A DNA stretch of 11,203 bases from Lachnospiraceae bacterium UBA3638. Lineage in GTDB: Bacteria; Bacillota; Clostridia; Lachnospirales; Lachnospiraceae. Each line of letters starts with the position of its first letter. The first letter of the stretch is position 1. The notes beneath the pieces were generated by a model. It searched no databases. It was not told the DNA's origin and saw only the letters and a list, made by a program, of their open reading frames with translations. Below, one piece after another: positions 1 to 5,795 of the stretch. The stretch is taken from contig DFKT01000107.1 in the NCBI GenBank assembly GCA_002373595.1, forward strand, positions 1 through 11,203, read 5' to 3'. Both the position numbers and the translations under genes were made by a program.

Positions 1-608
1 TTCGTGTACAGATGAGAATCGAGATTGCAAAGCTTCATCAGAGACTCGGCACAACGATTATCTACGTTACCCACGACCAGACCGAGGCTATGACGCTCGG
101 CGATCGCATCGTAGTTATGAAGGATGGTGTCATCCAGCAGGTTGACTCTCCTCAGAACCTCTATGAGAAGCCGGCGAACCTCTTCGTTGCAGGATTCATG
201 GGATCACCTCAGATGAACTTCCTCGATGCAACCGTTAAGGTAGCAGGCGATGTTGCAAGCCTCGAGATCGCAGGCCACAGCATTCCTCTTCCTCCCGCTA
301 AGTCCAAGAAGCTTATCGAGGGTGGCTATGACGGAAGGATCGTTACCTTCGGTATCCGTCCTGAGGATGTATATGATTCACAGATGTACATCGAGGCATC
401 TCCCCAGAGCGTATTCGAATCAACCGTTAAGGTTTACGAGCTTATGGGTGCAGAAGTATTCCTTTATTTCGATCTCGAAGAGTTCCCGATCACTGCAAGA
501 GTCGATCCTCGTACGACTGCAAGACCGGGCGATACCATCAAGTTCGCTATCGATGTCGAGAAGATCCACGTATTCGACAAAGAGACCGAGCAGGTTATCA
601 CCAACTAA
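1..608 (+). CDS. Sugar ABC transporter ATP-binding protein, MsmX/UgpC (MalK) type, 3' part
   Basis: This is the C-terminal part of a cytoplasmic ABC ATPase that powers carbohydrate import. The frame is open to the left edge, starting with R-V-Q before the first Met at 12, so that Met is internal: the first residues fit the helix after the D-loop (RVQMRIEIAKLHQ). The Walker A, Q-loop and signature motifs lie outside the window. The H-loop is visible as YVTHDQTEAMTLGDRIVVM, which is typical of the MalK/UgpC/MsmX group. It is followed by the usual linker (QVDSPQNLYEKPANLFVAGFMGSP) and a TOBE/OB-fold regulatory domain containing GIRPEDV. About 200 residues are present of a family length near 370. 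MsmX-type ATPases often serve several unlinked importers. Here the neighbour is a regulator gene, not a permease, which fits a shared ATPase. The exact substrate cannot be told. Confidence 0.93.
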   Translation, partial: RVQMRIEIAKLHQRLGTTIIYVTHDQTEAMTLGDRIVVMKDGVIQQVDSPQNLYEKPANLFVAGFMGSPQMNFLDATVKVAGDVASLEIAGHSIPLPPAKSKKLIEGGYDGRIVTFGIRPEDVYDSQMYIEASPQSVFESTVKVYELMGAEVFLYFDLEEFPITARVDPRTTARPGDTIKFAIDVEKIHVFDKETEQVITN

Positions 609-622
609 TCATTTCACGATCA

Positions 623-653
623 AAAGCCCGGGCCCATACAGGTCCGGGCTTTA
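623..653 (+). terminator. Intrinsic terminator of the ABC ATPase gene
   Basis: A 12-bp stem (623-634 paired with 641-652, one G-U pair) has a 6-base loop (CATACA). The GC-rich core GCCCGGGCC / GGTCCGGGC is flanked by AAA and TTT, and the downstream U-tract is short (TTTATT). It lies 15 bases after the stop codon and separates the ATPase gene from the regulator gene. Confidence 0.85.
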
Positions 654-694
654 TTCGTTAAGATATGCAGATACTGTGACTTTATGAGGCGGAT

Positions 695-1783
695 ATGATT
701 ACGAATCAGATAATAGCATCAAGCATAGACGAATTAAGCAGCATCACCAAGAAATCCCTTCTCGTATTTGAATCGGGAGGAAGAAAGATAGCCGGAGGAG
801 AAAAGTCCCCGGATAAGAAACATATCGAAAGTTTCATCTCCAGCGAAGCCGATAGCCAGACTGTCGGAAACTGGAGACTTTTCAAGGTATATGACGATGA
901 GGAAGCACTGTATGTAGTGGCTACGGAAGGCACCGATGAGGACAGCTATACGGTCGGAAGGATAGCCGTATCCCAGCTTCAGGCGCTTATCACTGCGTAC
1001 AAGGAGAAGATGGACAGAGACGGATTTTTCCAGAATCTCCTGCTGGACAATCTCCTCATGGTCGATATCATCAATCGTGCTAAGAAATTAAAGATAGAGG
1101 CGCTCTGCCCCAGAGTGGTCTATCTGGTAAATATAAAGAATGATACGGACGGTATCGCAGCTAAGCTTCTTAAAGAGATGTTCACCAAAGCAACCGGTGA
1201 TGCGGTAACGAACGTAGACGGTGATACACTTGTACTTGTAAAGAATATACAGGATGGGGATTCCGTCATGGAGGCGGATGAACTCGAAGAAATCGCCAAT
1301 CAGATAGTATCGATGATCGGCACGGAAGGAATGCTCAGTGCACGCGTGGCATACGGAAGCGTAGCGGCTGATCTTCAGAGCGTATCCAGATCATATAAAG
1401 AAGCGAAGGTTGCACTCGATGTAGGAAGCATTTTCTATGCGGACAAAAATGTTACCGCATATACCAAACTTGGAATAGGCAGACTTATCTATCAGCTCCC
1501 GGAGAATCTCTGTCATATGTTCATCGATGAAGTACTCGGAGACGAGATGCCTGCAGAGCTGGACGAAGAGACGATCGCAACGCTCGATAAGTTCTTTGAG
1601 AATAATCTCAATGTATCGGAGACTTCCAGACAGCTCTTTGTGCACAGAAATACTCTGGTGTACCGCATCGATAAAGTGCAGCGAGCCATAGGACTTGACC
1701 TTAGGAATTTTGATGATGCGCTCACATTTAAGATCGCGATGATGGTTCAGAGATATCTGGAATATAAGGAAAAGAATCAATAA
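695..1783 (+). CDS. CdaR/PucR-family helix-turn-helix transcriptional regulator
   Basis: A 362-residue cytoplasmic protein built like the CdaR/PucR regulators: an N-terminal sensory part (about 1-110), a middle GGDEF-like region (about 135-250, including AYGSVAADLQSVSRSYKEAKVAL in two parts around 219-241), and a C-terminal DNA-binding domain. The HTH lies at about 304-336 and carries the family hallmark: VSETSRQLFVHRNTLVYRI, followed by KVQRAIGLDLRNFDDALTFKIA. In this family that domain binds DNA and the preceding part senses a small ligand such as a sugar diacid or purine intermediate. The ligand here is unknown. The ATG at 695 is preceded by GAGGCGG (686-692), a weak and close ribosome binding site. 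No convincing promoter is seen in the 40 bases after the upstream terminator. Position beside a sugar-transport ATPase suggests, but does not prove, a role in carbon use. Confidence 0.85.
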   Translation: MITNQIIASSIDELSSITKKSLLVFESGGRKIAGGEKSPDKKHIESFISSEADSQTVGNWRLFKVYDDEEALYVVATEGTDEDSYTVGRIAVSQLQALITAYKEKMDRDGFFQNLLLDNLLMVDIINRAKKLKIEALCPRVVYLVNIKNDTDGIAAKLLKEMFTKATGDAVTNVDGDTLVLVKNIQDGDSVMEADELEEIANQIVSMIGTEGMLSARVAYGSVAADLQSVSRSYKEAKVALDVGSIFYADKNVTAYTKLGIGRLIYQLPENLCHMFIDEVLGDEMPAELDEETIATLDKFFENNLNVSETSRQLFVHRNTLVYRIDKVQRAIGLDLRNFDDALTFKIAMMVQRYLEYKEKNQ

Positions 1784-1784
1784 A

Positions 1785-1924
1785 AAATGTATCGCCGATG
1801 CGACTCCACCCAGCACCCTTGCGGCACATGGAGCATCTGCTTAGTGCTGCTTCGTTCCCGACCTGACACGGTTCACAGCGTCACATCGCGCAAGACCGGA
1901 TTTCATCGTCGCATCGACGACACC
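1785..1924 (-). ncRNA. ffs: Signal recognition particle RNA, small bacterial type (4.5S / scRNA)
   Basis: On the minus strand the sequence carries the SRP domain IV hallmark GTCAGGTCGGGAACGAAGCA, comparable to the E. coli CAGGTCCGGAAGGAAGCAGC core. It has a GGAA tetraloop closed by a G-C pair and the asymmetric internal loop that Ffh binds. The ends pair: the RNA 5' end (complement of 1908-1923) and the 3' end (complement of 1789-1804) form a 16-bp stem with two G-U wobbles. An inner pairing CTTGCG / CGCAAG extends the rod. A run of six T follows the closing stem (complement of 1782-1787), so the stem also acts as terminator. The length of about 140 nt and the absence of an Alu-like extension fit the small type rather than the 270-nt Bacillus type. 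The RNA joins Ffh to target nascent membrane proteins. Confidence 0.93.
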
Positions 1925-1929
1925 GCTTT

Positions 1930-1958
1930 AGTGTATAGGTTTTGACACGGAATGTCAA
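1930..1958 (-). promoter_or_regulatory. SRP RNA promoter with a dyad on the -35 box
   Basis: Read on the minus strand: a perfect -35 TTGACA (complement of 1953-1958), a 17-base spacer, and -10 TACACT (complement of 1930-1935). This places the transcript start near 1923-1924, exactly where the SRP RNA closing stem begins, so promoter and RNA end support each other. The -35 box is one arm of a perfect inverted repeat, TTGACA-TTCCG-TGTCAA (1942-1958). Confidence 0.8.
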
Positions 1959-1973
1959 ATAAAGAGGTAGTAT

Positions 1974-3161
1974 ATGTTAGTTGAAACATACAGGAAAATG
2001 CTCTCGGGCAAATCGGTCATAAGGGAACTTTCCGAGTTTGCCACAGCCCGCGGAAAAGAGATCGGATACGAGAATGTATTTGATTACAGTCTCGGCAATC
2101 CCAGTGTCCCGGTACCGCAGGCATATACGGACGAGATGATATCACTGCTTAAGGAGATGGATCCGAACGAACTCCACGGATACAGTCCGAGTCTCACTCT
2201 TCCCGAAGTGAGGAAAGCTGTCGCGGAATCCCTTAATTGCAGGTTCGGTATGGACTATGGACCGGAGCATATCTTTATGACAAGCGGCGCGGCCGGCGCC
2301 ATTGCACATGCTGTGAGACTGATATCGCAGGCAGGTGATGAAGTGCTCACCTTTGCTCCGTTTTTCCCTGAGTATCATCCTTATATAAACTTAAGCGGAG
2401 CGGTGCTGAAGGTTGTTCCGCCCGATTACAAAGCGTTTCAGATAGACTTTGACAGCTTTGAAGAAATGATCAACGAGAAGACGGCAGCGGTTCTCATAAA
2501 CTCTCCGAACAATCCGTCGGGTGTTGTATATTCGAAAGAGACACTTACAAAGCTTGCTGAAGTACTAAAGGATAAATCTGAGAAATACGGTCACATCATC
2601 TATCTGATATCCGACGAGCCGTACAGGGAAATAGTTTTTGATGGCGTTGATGCTCCGTTTGTATCGAAATTCTACGACAATACTATAATGTGCTATTCAT
2701 TTTCCAAGTCTCTGTCCATACCGGGAGATCGTATAGGCTATGTGGCTGTCAATCCGAAATGTGCGGATGCGGAGACGCTCATCCAGATGTGCGGACAGAT
2801 ATCCAGAGGCATAGGGCACAACTGTCCGTCAGCAATCATACAGCGCGCTGTGGCTAAGTGTCTCGACATCACCGCAGATCTTTCCATATATGAGAAGAAT
2901 ATGAATCTGATTTATGACACACTTGTCGGATTGGATATCGAGACGGTAAGACCGGGCGGTACCTTCTACATTTTCCCCAAGGCTCCCGAGGAGGATGCGA
3001 AGGAGTTTTCCAAGAAGGCTCTCACATACGATCTGATACTTGTTCCCGGAGACAGCTTCGGAGCACCCGGGTATTTTAGGATGGCATATTGCGTACAGAC
3101 CGAGAAGGTGAAGAGAAGTCTTCCCGTACTTGAGAGATTTATAAAGGATAATTACAGATAG
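1974..3161 (+). CDS. PLP-dependent aminotransferase, class I/II (AspC-like fold)
   Basis: A 395-residue fold-type I aminotransferase that moves an amino group between an amino acid and a 2-oxo acid in the cytoplasm, using pyridoxal phosphate. Visible landmarks, in order, with equivalents from the aspartate aminotransferase family: FDYSLGNPSVPVP (36-48, substrate loop), SPNNPSG (177-183, cofactor-side Asn180), SDEPYRE (213-219, with Asp214 on the pyridine nitrogen and Tyr217), SFSKSLSIPGDRIGY (242-256, with Lys245 as Schiff base and Arg253 on the phosphate), and FRMAYC (368-373, with Arg369 for the substrate carboxylate). All key residues are present and the length is normal, so it should be active. 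The substrate is not predictable from these motifs. The ATG at 1974 has AGAGGT (1963-1968) at a good distance. It is probably co-transcribed with the patatin-like gene 26 bases downstream. Confidence 0.93.
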   Translation: MLVETYRKMLSGKSVIRELSEFATARGKEIGYENVFDYSLGNPSVPVPQAYTDEMISLLKEMDPNELHGYSPSLTLPEVRKAVAESLNCRFGMDYGPEHIFMTSGAAGAIAHAVRLISQAGDEVLTFAPFFPEYHPYINLSGAVLKVVPPDYKAFQIDFDSFEEMINEKTAAVLINSPNNPSGVVYSKETLTKLAEVLKDKSEKYGHIIYLISDEPYREIVFDGVDAPFVSKFYDNTIMCYSFSKSLSIPGDRIGYVAVNPKCADAETLIQMCGQISRGIGHNCPSAIIQRAVAKCLDITADLSIYEKNMNLIYDTLVGLDIETVRPGGTFYIFPKAPEEDAKEFSKKALTYDLILVPGDSFGAPGYFRMAYCVQTEKVKRSLPVLERFIKDNYR

Positions 3162-3187
3162 ATCATTACGAAAGCGAGTTGAATGAT

Positions 3188-4069
3188 ATGAGCAGACCGG
3201 ACTATAAGATATATAACGCAGGCCTGGTACTTGAAGGCGGTGGAATGAAAGGATTCTTTACGATAGGTGTCCTTGATTTCTTTATGGATAAGGGGATCAT
3301 GTTTTCAGATATATACGGAGTATCCGCCGGAGCATGCCATATGACAAGCTATATATCCTGGCAGAGGGGACGTGCGCTGGATGTATGCTCGGATTACCTT
3401 GATACCAAGAATTATGTCGGACCGAGGAGTCTGCTTACCACCGGCGATATATTTAATTCCGATTTCGCATATCATCTTGTCCCGGAGTATCTTAATCCTT
3501 TTGATTATGAGACATACAACAGCTATCCCGGAAAGGCATATGCCGTAGTTACCAATATAGAAACGGGAGAGCCCGAGTATCTGCAGGTAACCGATGCAAA
3601 GAGCCAGATAGATTACATACGCGCATCCGCTTCTCTTCCTATGGTATCGAGGAATGTTAAGATAGGAGACAAACTGTATCTGGACGGGGGTATAAGCGAC
3701 GCGATCCCCCTTAGGAGATCTGAGACTGACGGCAACAGATTCAATATAGTCATCCTCACCAAAGAGGAAGGATATGTGAGAACGGCTTCATCGAGAGCGA
3801 CTCTCGCCGCTGTCAAAGCAAGATACCTGAAGTATCCCAAGGTGTTTGAACTCATGAGAAACCGGGATATCAGATACAACAGAGAGATGGAATACATCTA
3901 TGAGAGACAAGCCGCGGGAGCTGCACTTATCATCAGACCCCAGCATAAGAGTGATGTTTCAAGGATCGATAAGGACAAGGATAAACTTAGAGCTTTGTAC
4001 GAGGAGGGGTACCGTGAGGCCGAAAGGAGATACCCGGCGATAACCGAATTCCTTAACAAAGTTAAGTGA
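3188..4069 (+). CDS. Patatin-like phospholipase family protein
   Basis: A 293-residue cytoplasmic hydrolase of the patatin/RssA/YjjU group, expected to act on acyl esters of lipids through a Ser-Asp dyad. The oxyanion-hole motif EGGGMKG is at about 16-22, the nucleophile elbow GVSAG at 44-48 (Ser46), and the second catalytic motif DGG at 166-168 (Asp166). The stretch YIRASASLPMVSR between them is typical of bacterial patatins. No signal peptide or membrane segment is seen. Start choice: the same frame also offers TTG at 3179, but the purine-rich AAAGCGAG (3171-3178) abuts that codon and is 9 bases from the ATG at 3188, so I prefer 3188. It lies just behind the aminotransferase gene with no terminator between, so co-transcription is likely. 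The physiological substrate is unknown. Confidence 0.9.
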   Translation: MSRPDYKIYNAGLVLEGGGMKGFFTIGVLDFFMDKGIMFSDIYGVSAGACHMTSYISWQRGRALDVCSDYLDTKNYVGPRSLLTTGDIFNSDFAYHLVPEYLNPFDYETYNSYPGKAYAVVTNIETGEPEYLQVTDAKSQIDYIRASASLPMVSRNVKIGDKLYLDGGISDAIPLRRSETDGNRFNIVILTKEEGYVRTASSRATLAAVKARYLKYPKVFELMRNRDIRYNREMEYIYERQAAGAALIIRPQHKSDVSRIDKDKDKLRALYEEGYREAERRYPAITEFLNKVK

Positions 4070-4074
4070 GAATG

Positions 4075-4103
4075 TTGACATATTCGAAAAAAAGGGATAT
4101 TAT
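4075..4103 (+). promoter_or_regulatory. Strong sigma-A-type promoter for the DUF6465-type gene
   Basis: A perfect -35 TTGACA (4075-4080), a 17-base spacer containing a run of seven A, and -10 TATTAT (4098-4103). The predicted start near 4110 gives an AT-rich leader of about 70 bases. The promoter begins 5 bases after the patatin-like stop codon. Confidence 0.82.
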
Positions 4104-4181
4104 TCAAACGATTTACATTTTGAATGTTATTGTTTATTGTAATTTTAGATTTGTTCTAAAGTTTTAGGAGGAGATGAAAAA

Positions 4182-4577
4182 GTGGCAGTCGAGAAGAAAG
4201 CAATCGTAAAACCCGTAACCGCATCAAAGAGTGCGGCACCTGCTAAGAAAGCAACCGCTAAGAAAGCTGCAGCTCCCAAGAAGCCTGCAGAGAAGAAAGA
4301 AGTTATAAAAAAACCGGCAGCAGTTAAGAAGCCTGCAGCAGTTAAGGAGGTAGCAGTGAAAGAAGCAGCAGTTAAGTCCAGCGTCACTCTTCAGTTCAGT
4401 GATGACAGAGCATACACCCCCACCGATCTCGTTAAGATCGCAAAGGATGTTTGGAAATATGATCTCGGAAAGAAAGTTTCCGATTTCAAGAGCGTTGAGC
4501 TCTATGTAAAGCCCGAAGAGAACAAGGTTTACTATGTTATCAACGGCGGAGAGGCTACCGGAGCATTCGGCATCTGA
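4182..4577 (+). CDS. DUF6465-type small protein with basic, histone-H1-like N-terminal tail
   Basis: A 131-residue protein in two parts. Residues 1-65 are low-complexity Lys/Ala/Pro/Val, with 19 Lys and 5 Glu and hence strongly positive, resembling histone H1 or HupB tails, with AAVK-type repeats at about 46-65. Residues 67-131 look like a small globular domain (VTLQFSDDRAYTPTDLVKIA...VWKYDLGKKVSDFKSVELYV...NKVYYVING), which I recall as DUF6465, a family of unknown function common in clostridia. That family name is from memory. The tail suggests binding to nucleic acid or another polyanion, but this is inference. The start is GTG 4182, 9 bases after AGGAGG (4167-4172). The nearer ATG at 4174 is out of frame and stops after 11 codons. 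Its own consensus promoter and terminator make it monocistronic and probably highly expressed. An internal ribosome binding site lies before codon 59. Confidence 0.82.
   Translation: MAVEKKAIVKPVTASKSAAPAKKATAKKAAAPKKPAEKKEVIKKPAAVKKPAAVKEVAVKEAAVKSSVTLQFSDDRAYTPTDLVKIAKDVWKYDLGKKVSDFKSVELYVKPEENKVYYVINGGEATGAFGI
4317..4376 (+). repeat. Short tandem coding repeat in the basic tail
   Basis: Four copies of GCAGCAGTTAAG or close variants start at 4317, 4335, 4350 and 4365 (periods 18, 15, 15). Copies 1, 2 and 4 are identical and copy 3 is diverged (GTAGCAGTGAAA). They encode the AAVK / VAVK units of the Lys/Ala-rich tail, and such repeats can expand or contract. Confidence 0.7.
4344..4358 (+). 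promoter_or_regulatory. Candidate internal ribosome binding site and in-frame GTG
   Basis: AAGGAGGT (4344-4351) is an eight-base match to the 16S anti-Shine-Dalgarno complement. GTG at 4356-4358 follows 5 bases after the GGAGG and is codon 59 of the DUF6465-type gene, in frame. Use of this start would give a protein of about 73 residues that is essentially the globular domain without the basic tail. The sequence is direct; use as a start is unproven. Confidence 0.4.
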
Positions 4578-4609
4578 TCCGGTCGGGTATATACTTATAA
4601 TGTAAACAG

Positions 4610-4642
4610 AGCGGACAGGGAGACCTGTCCGCTTTTCTTTTT
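4610..4642 (+). terminator. Intrinsic terminator of the DUF6465-type gene
   Basis: A perfect 10-bp stem (4610-4619 with 4624-4633; AGCGGACAGG / CCTGTCCGCT) is closed by a GAGA tetraloop and followed by TTTCTTTTT. It isolates the upstream gene from the heat-shock operon. Confidence 0.92.
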
Positions 4643-4661
4643 CGGAAAATAAAAAAAGCCG

Positions 4662-4690
4662 TTGACACTTCGTGTCCGAGGTGTTATCTT
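4662..4690 (+). promoter_or_regulatory. Promoter of the hrcA-grpE-dnaK-dnaJ operon
   Basis: A perfect -35 TTGACA (4662-4667), a 17-base spacer, and -10 TATCTT (4685-4690). The predicted start is near 4697, so CIRCE lies at about +10 to +36, the usual place for HrcA repression. The -35 box overlaps a GACAC-TTC-GTGTC dyad (4664-4676). Confidence 0.85.
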
Positions 4691-4705
4691 ATTCATCGAA
4701 AGGTA

Positions 4706-4732
4706 TTAGCACTCGTGAGAGATGAGTGCTAA
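4706..4732 (+). promoter_or_regulatory. CIRCE operator (HrcA binding site)
   Basis: TTAGCACTC (4706-4714), nine bases, GAGTGCTAA (4724-4732): an exact match to the CIRCE consensus with no mismatch in either arm. HrcA dimers bind it and block transcription of the class I heat-shock operon. Being transcribed, it can also form a 9-bp hairpin in the mRNA just ahead of the hrcA start. Confidence 0.98.
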
Positions 4733-4743
4733 CAAAGAAAAAG

Positions 4744-5778
4744 ATGCCGCAGATGGATGAACGAAAAAAGATAATACTGAATGCGATCATCCGCAATTAC
4801 CTTGAGACCGGAGAGCCTGTAGGAAGCAGGACCATTTCAAAGTATACGGATCTGAACCTTAGCTCGGCGACTATCAGAAATGAGATGTCCGACCTTGAGG
4901 AGATGGGATATATCGTTCAGCCCCACACCTCCGCGGGAAGGATCCCTTCCGATAAGGGATACAGATTCTATGTCGACTCCATGATGGAGGACAAGGATCG
5001 AGAGATCACCGAGATGAAGGAAGTTCTCCTTGAGAGACAGGACAGACTCGAGGATATGCTGAAGAGTGTTGTAAAGCTCCTCGCCAAAGATACTCAGTAC
5101 GCATCCCTCATCACCGCGCCCCGCGCGATCGGAAACAAGCTTAAGTTCATACAGCTCTCGGGTGTCGATGAGCATCATGTGCTCAGCGTCATCGTTACAG
5201 AAGGAAATGTCATCAAGAATGCGATGATCGAAGTATCCGAGAAACTGAGCGAAGAGGATATGCTCGCACTGAACATGCTTCTCAACACGCAGCTTGCCGG
5301 CAAGCCCGTAGGGGACATCAATCTCGGAACGATAGCAGCTCTCAAGGCACAGGCCGGAATACACAGCGATGTGATAGGAAGTGTTCTCGATGCGATAGGC
5401 GAGTCGATGAGCGATGAGGATCTCCAGGTCTACACCAGCGGCGCCAACAACATATTCAGATATCCCGAGCTTGCGGACAATGAGCGAGCGAGCGGACTGA
5501 TAAATACCTTCGAGGAGAAGGAACAGTTAGGAGACCTCCTCACGAATGTACTCGATGAAGGCGGAGAGGAGACCGGTATTCAGGTCTACATAGGACAGGA
5601 GAGCAAGGTCAGCAGCATGCAGGACTGCAGCGTAGTAACAGCAAGCTACGAGCTCGGAGACGGACTGAAAGGAACGATCGGTATCGTAGGTCCCAAGAGA
5701 ATGGACTACGACAAGGTTATAGGGACATTGAAACAGCTGAAAGCAAAGCTGGACGATCTATACAGAAACGGCGATTAG
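4744..5778 (+). CDS. hrcA: Heat-inducible transcription repressor HrcA
   Basis: A repressor of 344 residues that binds CIRCE and is kept active by GroEL in the known systems. The N-terminal winged helix (about 5-80) carries the family landmarks PVGSRTISK (25-33), SSATIRNEMSDLEEMGYI (40-57) and HTSAGRIPSDKGYRFYVD (61-78). The rest is the GAF-like and dimerising part, with ELGDGLKGTIGIVGPKRM near the end. Start choice: GTG at 4726 is in frame but lies inside the right CIRCE arm, and ATG 4753 has no Shine-Dalgarno. ATG 4744 is preceded only by the weak AAAGAAAAAG, so translation is probably inefficient, which suits a repressor needed in low amount. It is the first gene of the operon and is autoregulated through the adjacent CIRCE. 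grpE follows after 17 bases. Confidence 0.95.
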   Translation: MPQMDERKKIILNAIIRNYLETGEPVGSRTISKYTDLNLSSATIRNEMSDLEEMGYIVQPHTSAGRIPSDKGYRFYVDSMMEDKDREITEMKEVLLERQDRLEDMLKSVVKLLAKDTQYASLITAPRAIGNKLKFIQLSGVDEHHVLSVIVTEGNVIKNAMIEVSEKLSEEDMLALNMLLNTQLAGKPVGDINLGTIAALKAQAGIHSDVIGSVLDAIGESMSDEDLQVYTSGANNIFRYPELADNERASGLINTFEEKEQLGDLLTNVLDEGGEETGIQVYIGQESKVSSMQDCSVVTASYELGDGLKGTIGIVGPKRMDYDKVIGTLKQLKAKLDDLYRNGD

Positions 5779-5795
5779 AAAGGGTGTGACACTAA

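Noticed and set aside
1942..1970. Plus-strand TTGACA (1942-1947) as the promoter of the aminotransferase gene
   Set aside because: A -10 at normal spacing would fall on the ribosome binding site, and the only TA-rich hexamer (TAGTAT, 1968-1973) touches the start codon with a 20-base spacer. The TTGACA is the mirror arm of the SRP RNA -35 dyad.
3179..3187. TTG at 3179 as the patatin-like start
   Set aside because: The purine-rich stretch that could serve as ribosome binding site abuts it with no spacing, while ATG 3188 is 9 bases away from that stretch.
4595..4600. TATAAT before the terminator at 4610 as a promoter for hrcA
   Set aside because: There is no -35 at 16-18 bases upstream, and a strong terminator immediately downstream would stop the transcript. 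The promoter at 4662-4690 is far better.
4726..4743. GTG at 4726 as the hrcA start
   Set aside because: It lies inside the right arm of a perfect CIRCE, and the residues it adds (MLTKKK) are not needed by the family start. The resemblance to the Bacillus MLT start is offset by the following PQMDERKK, which aligns to the family start later.
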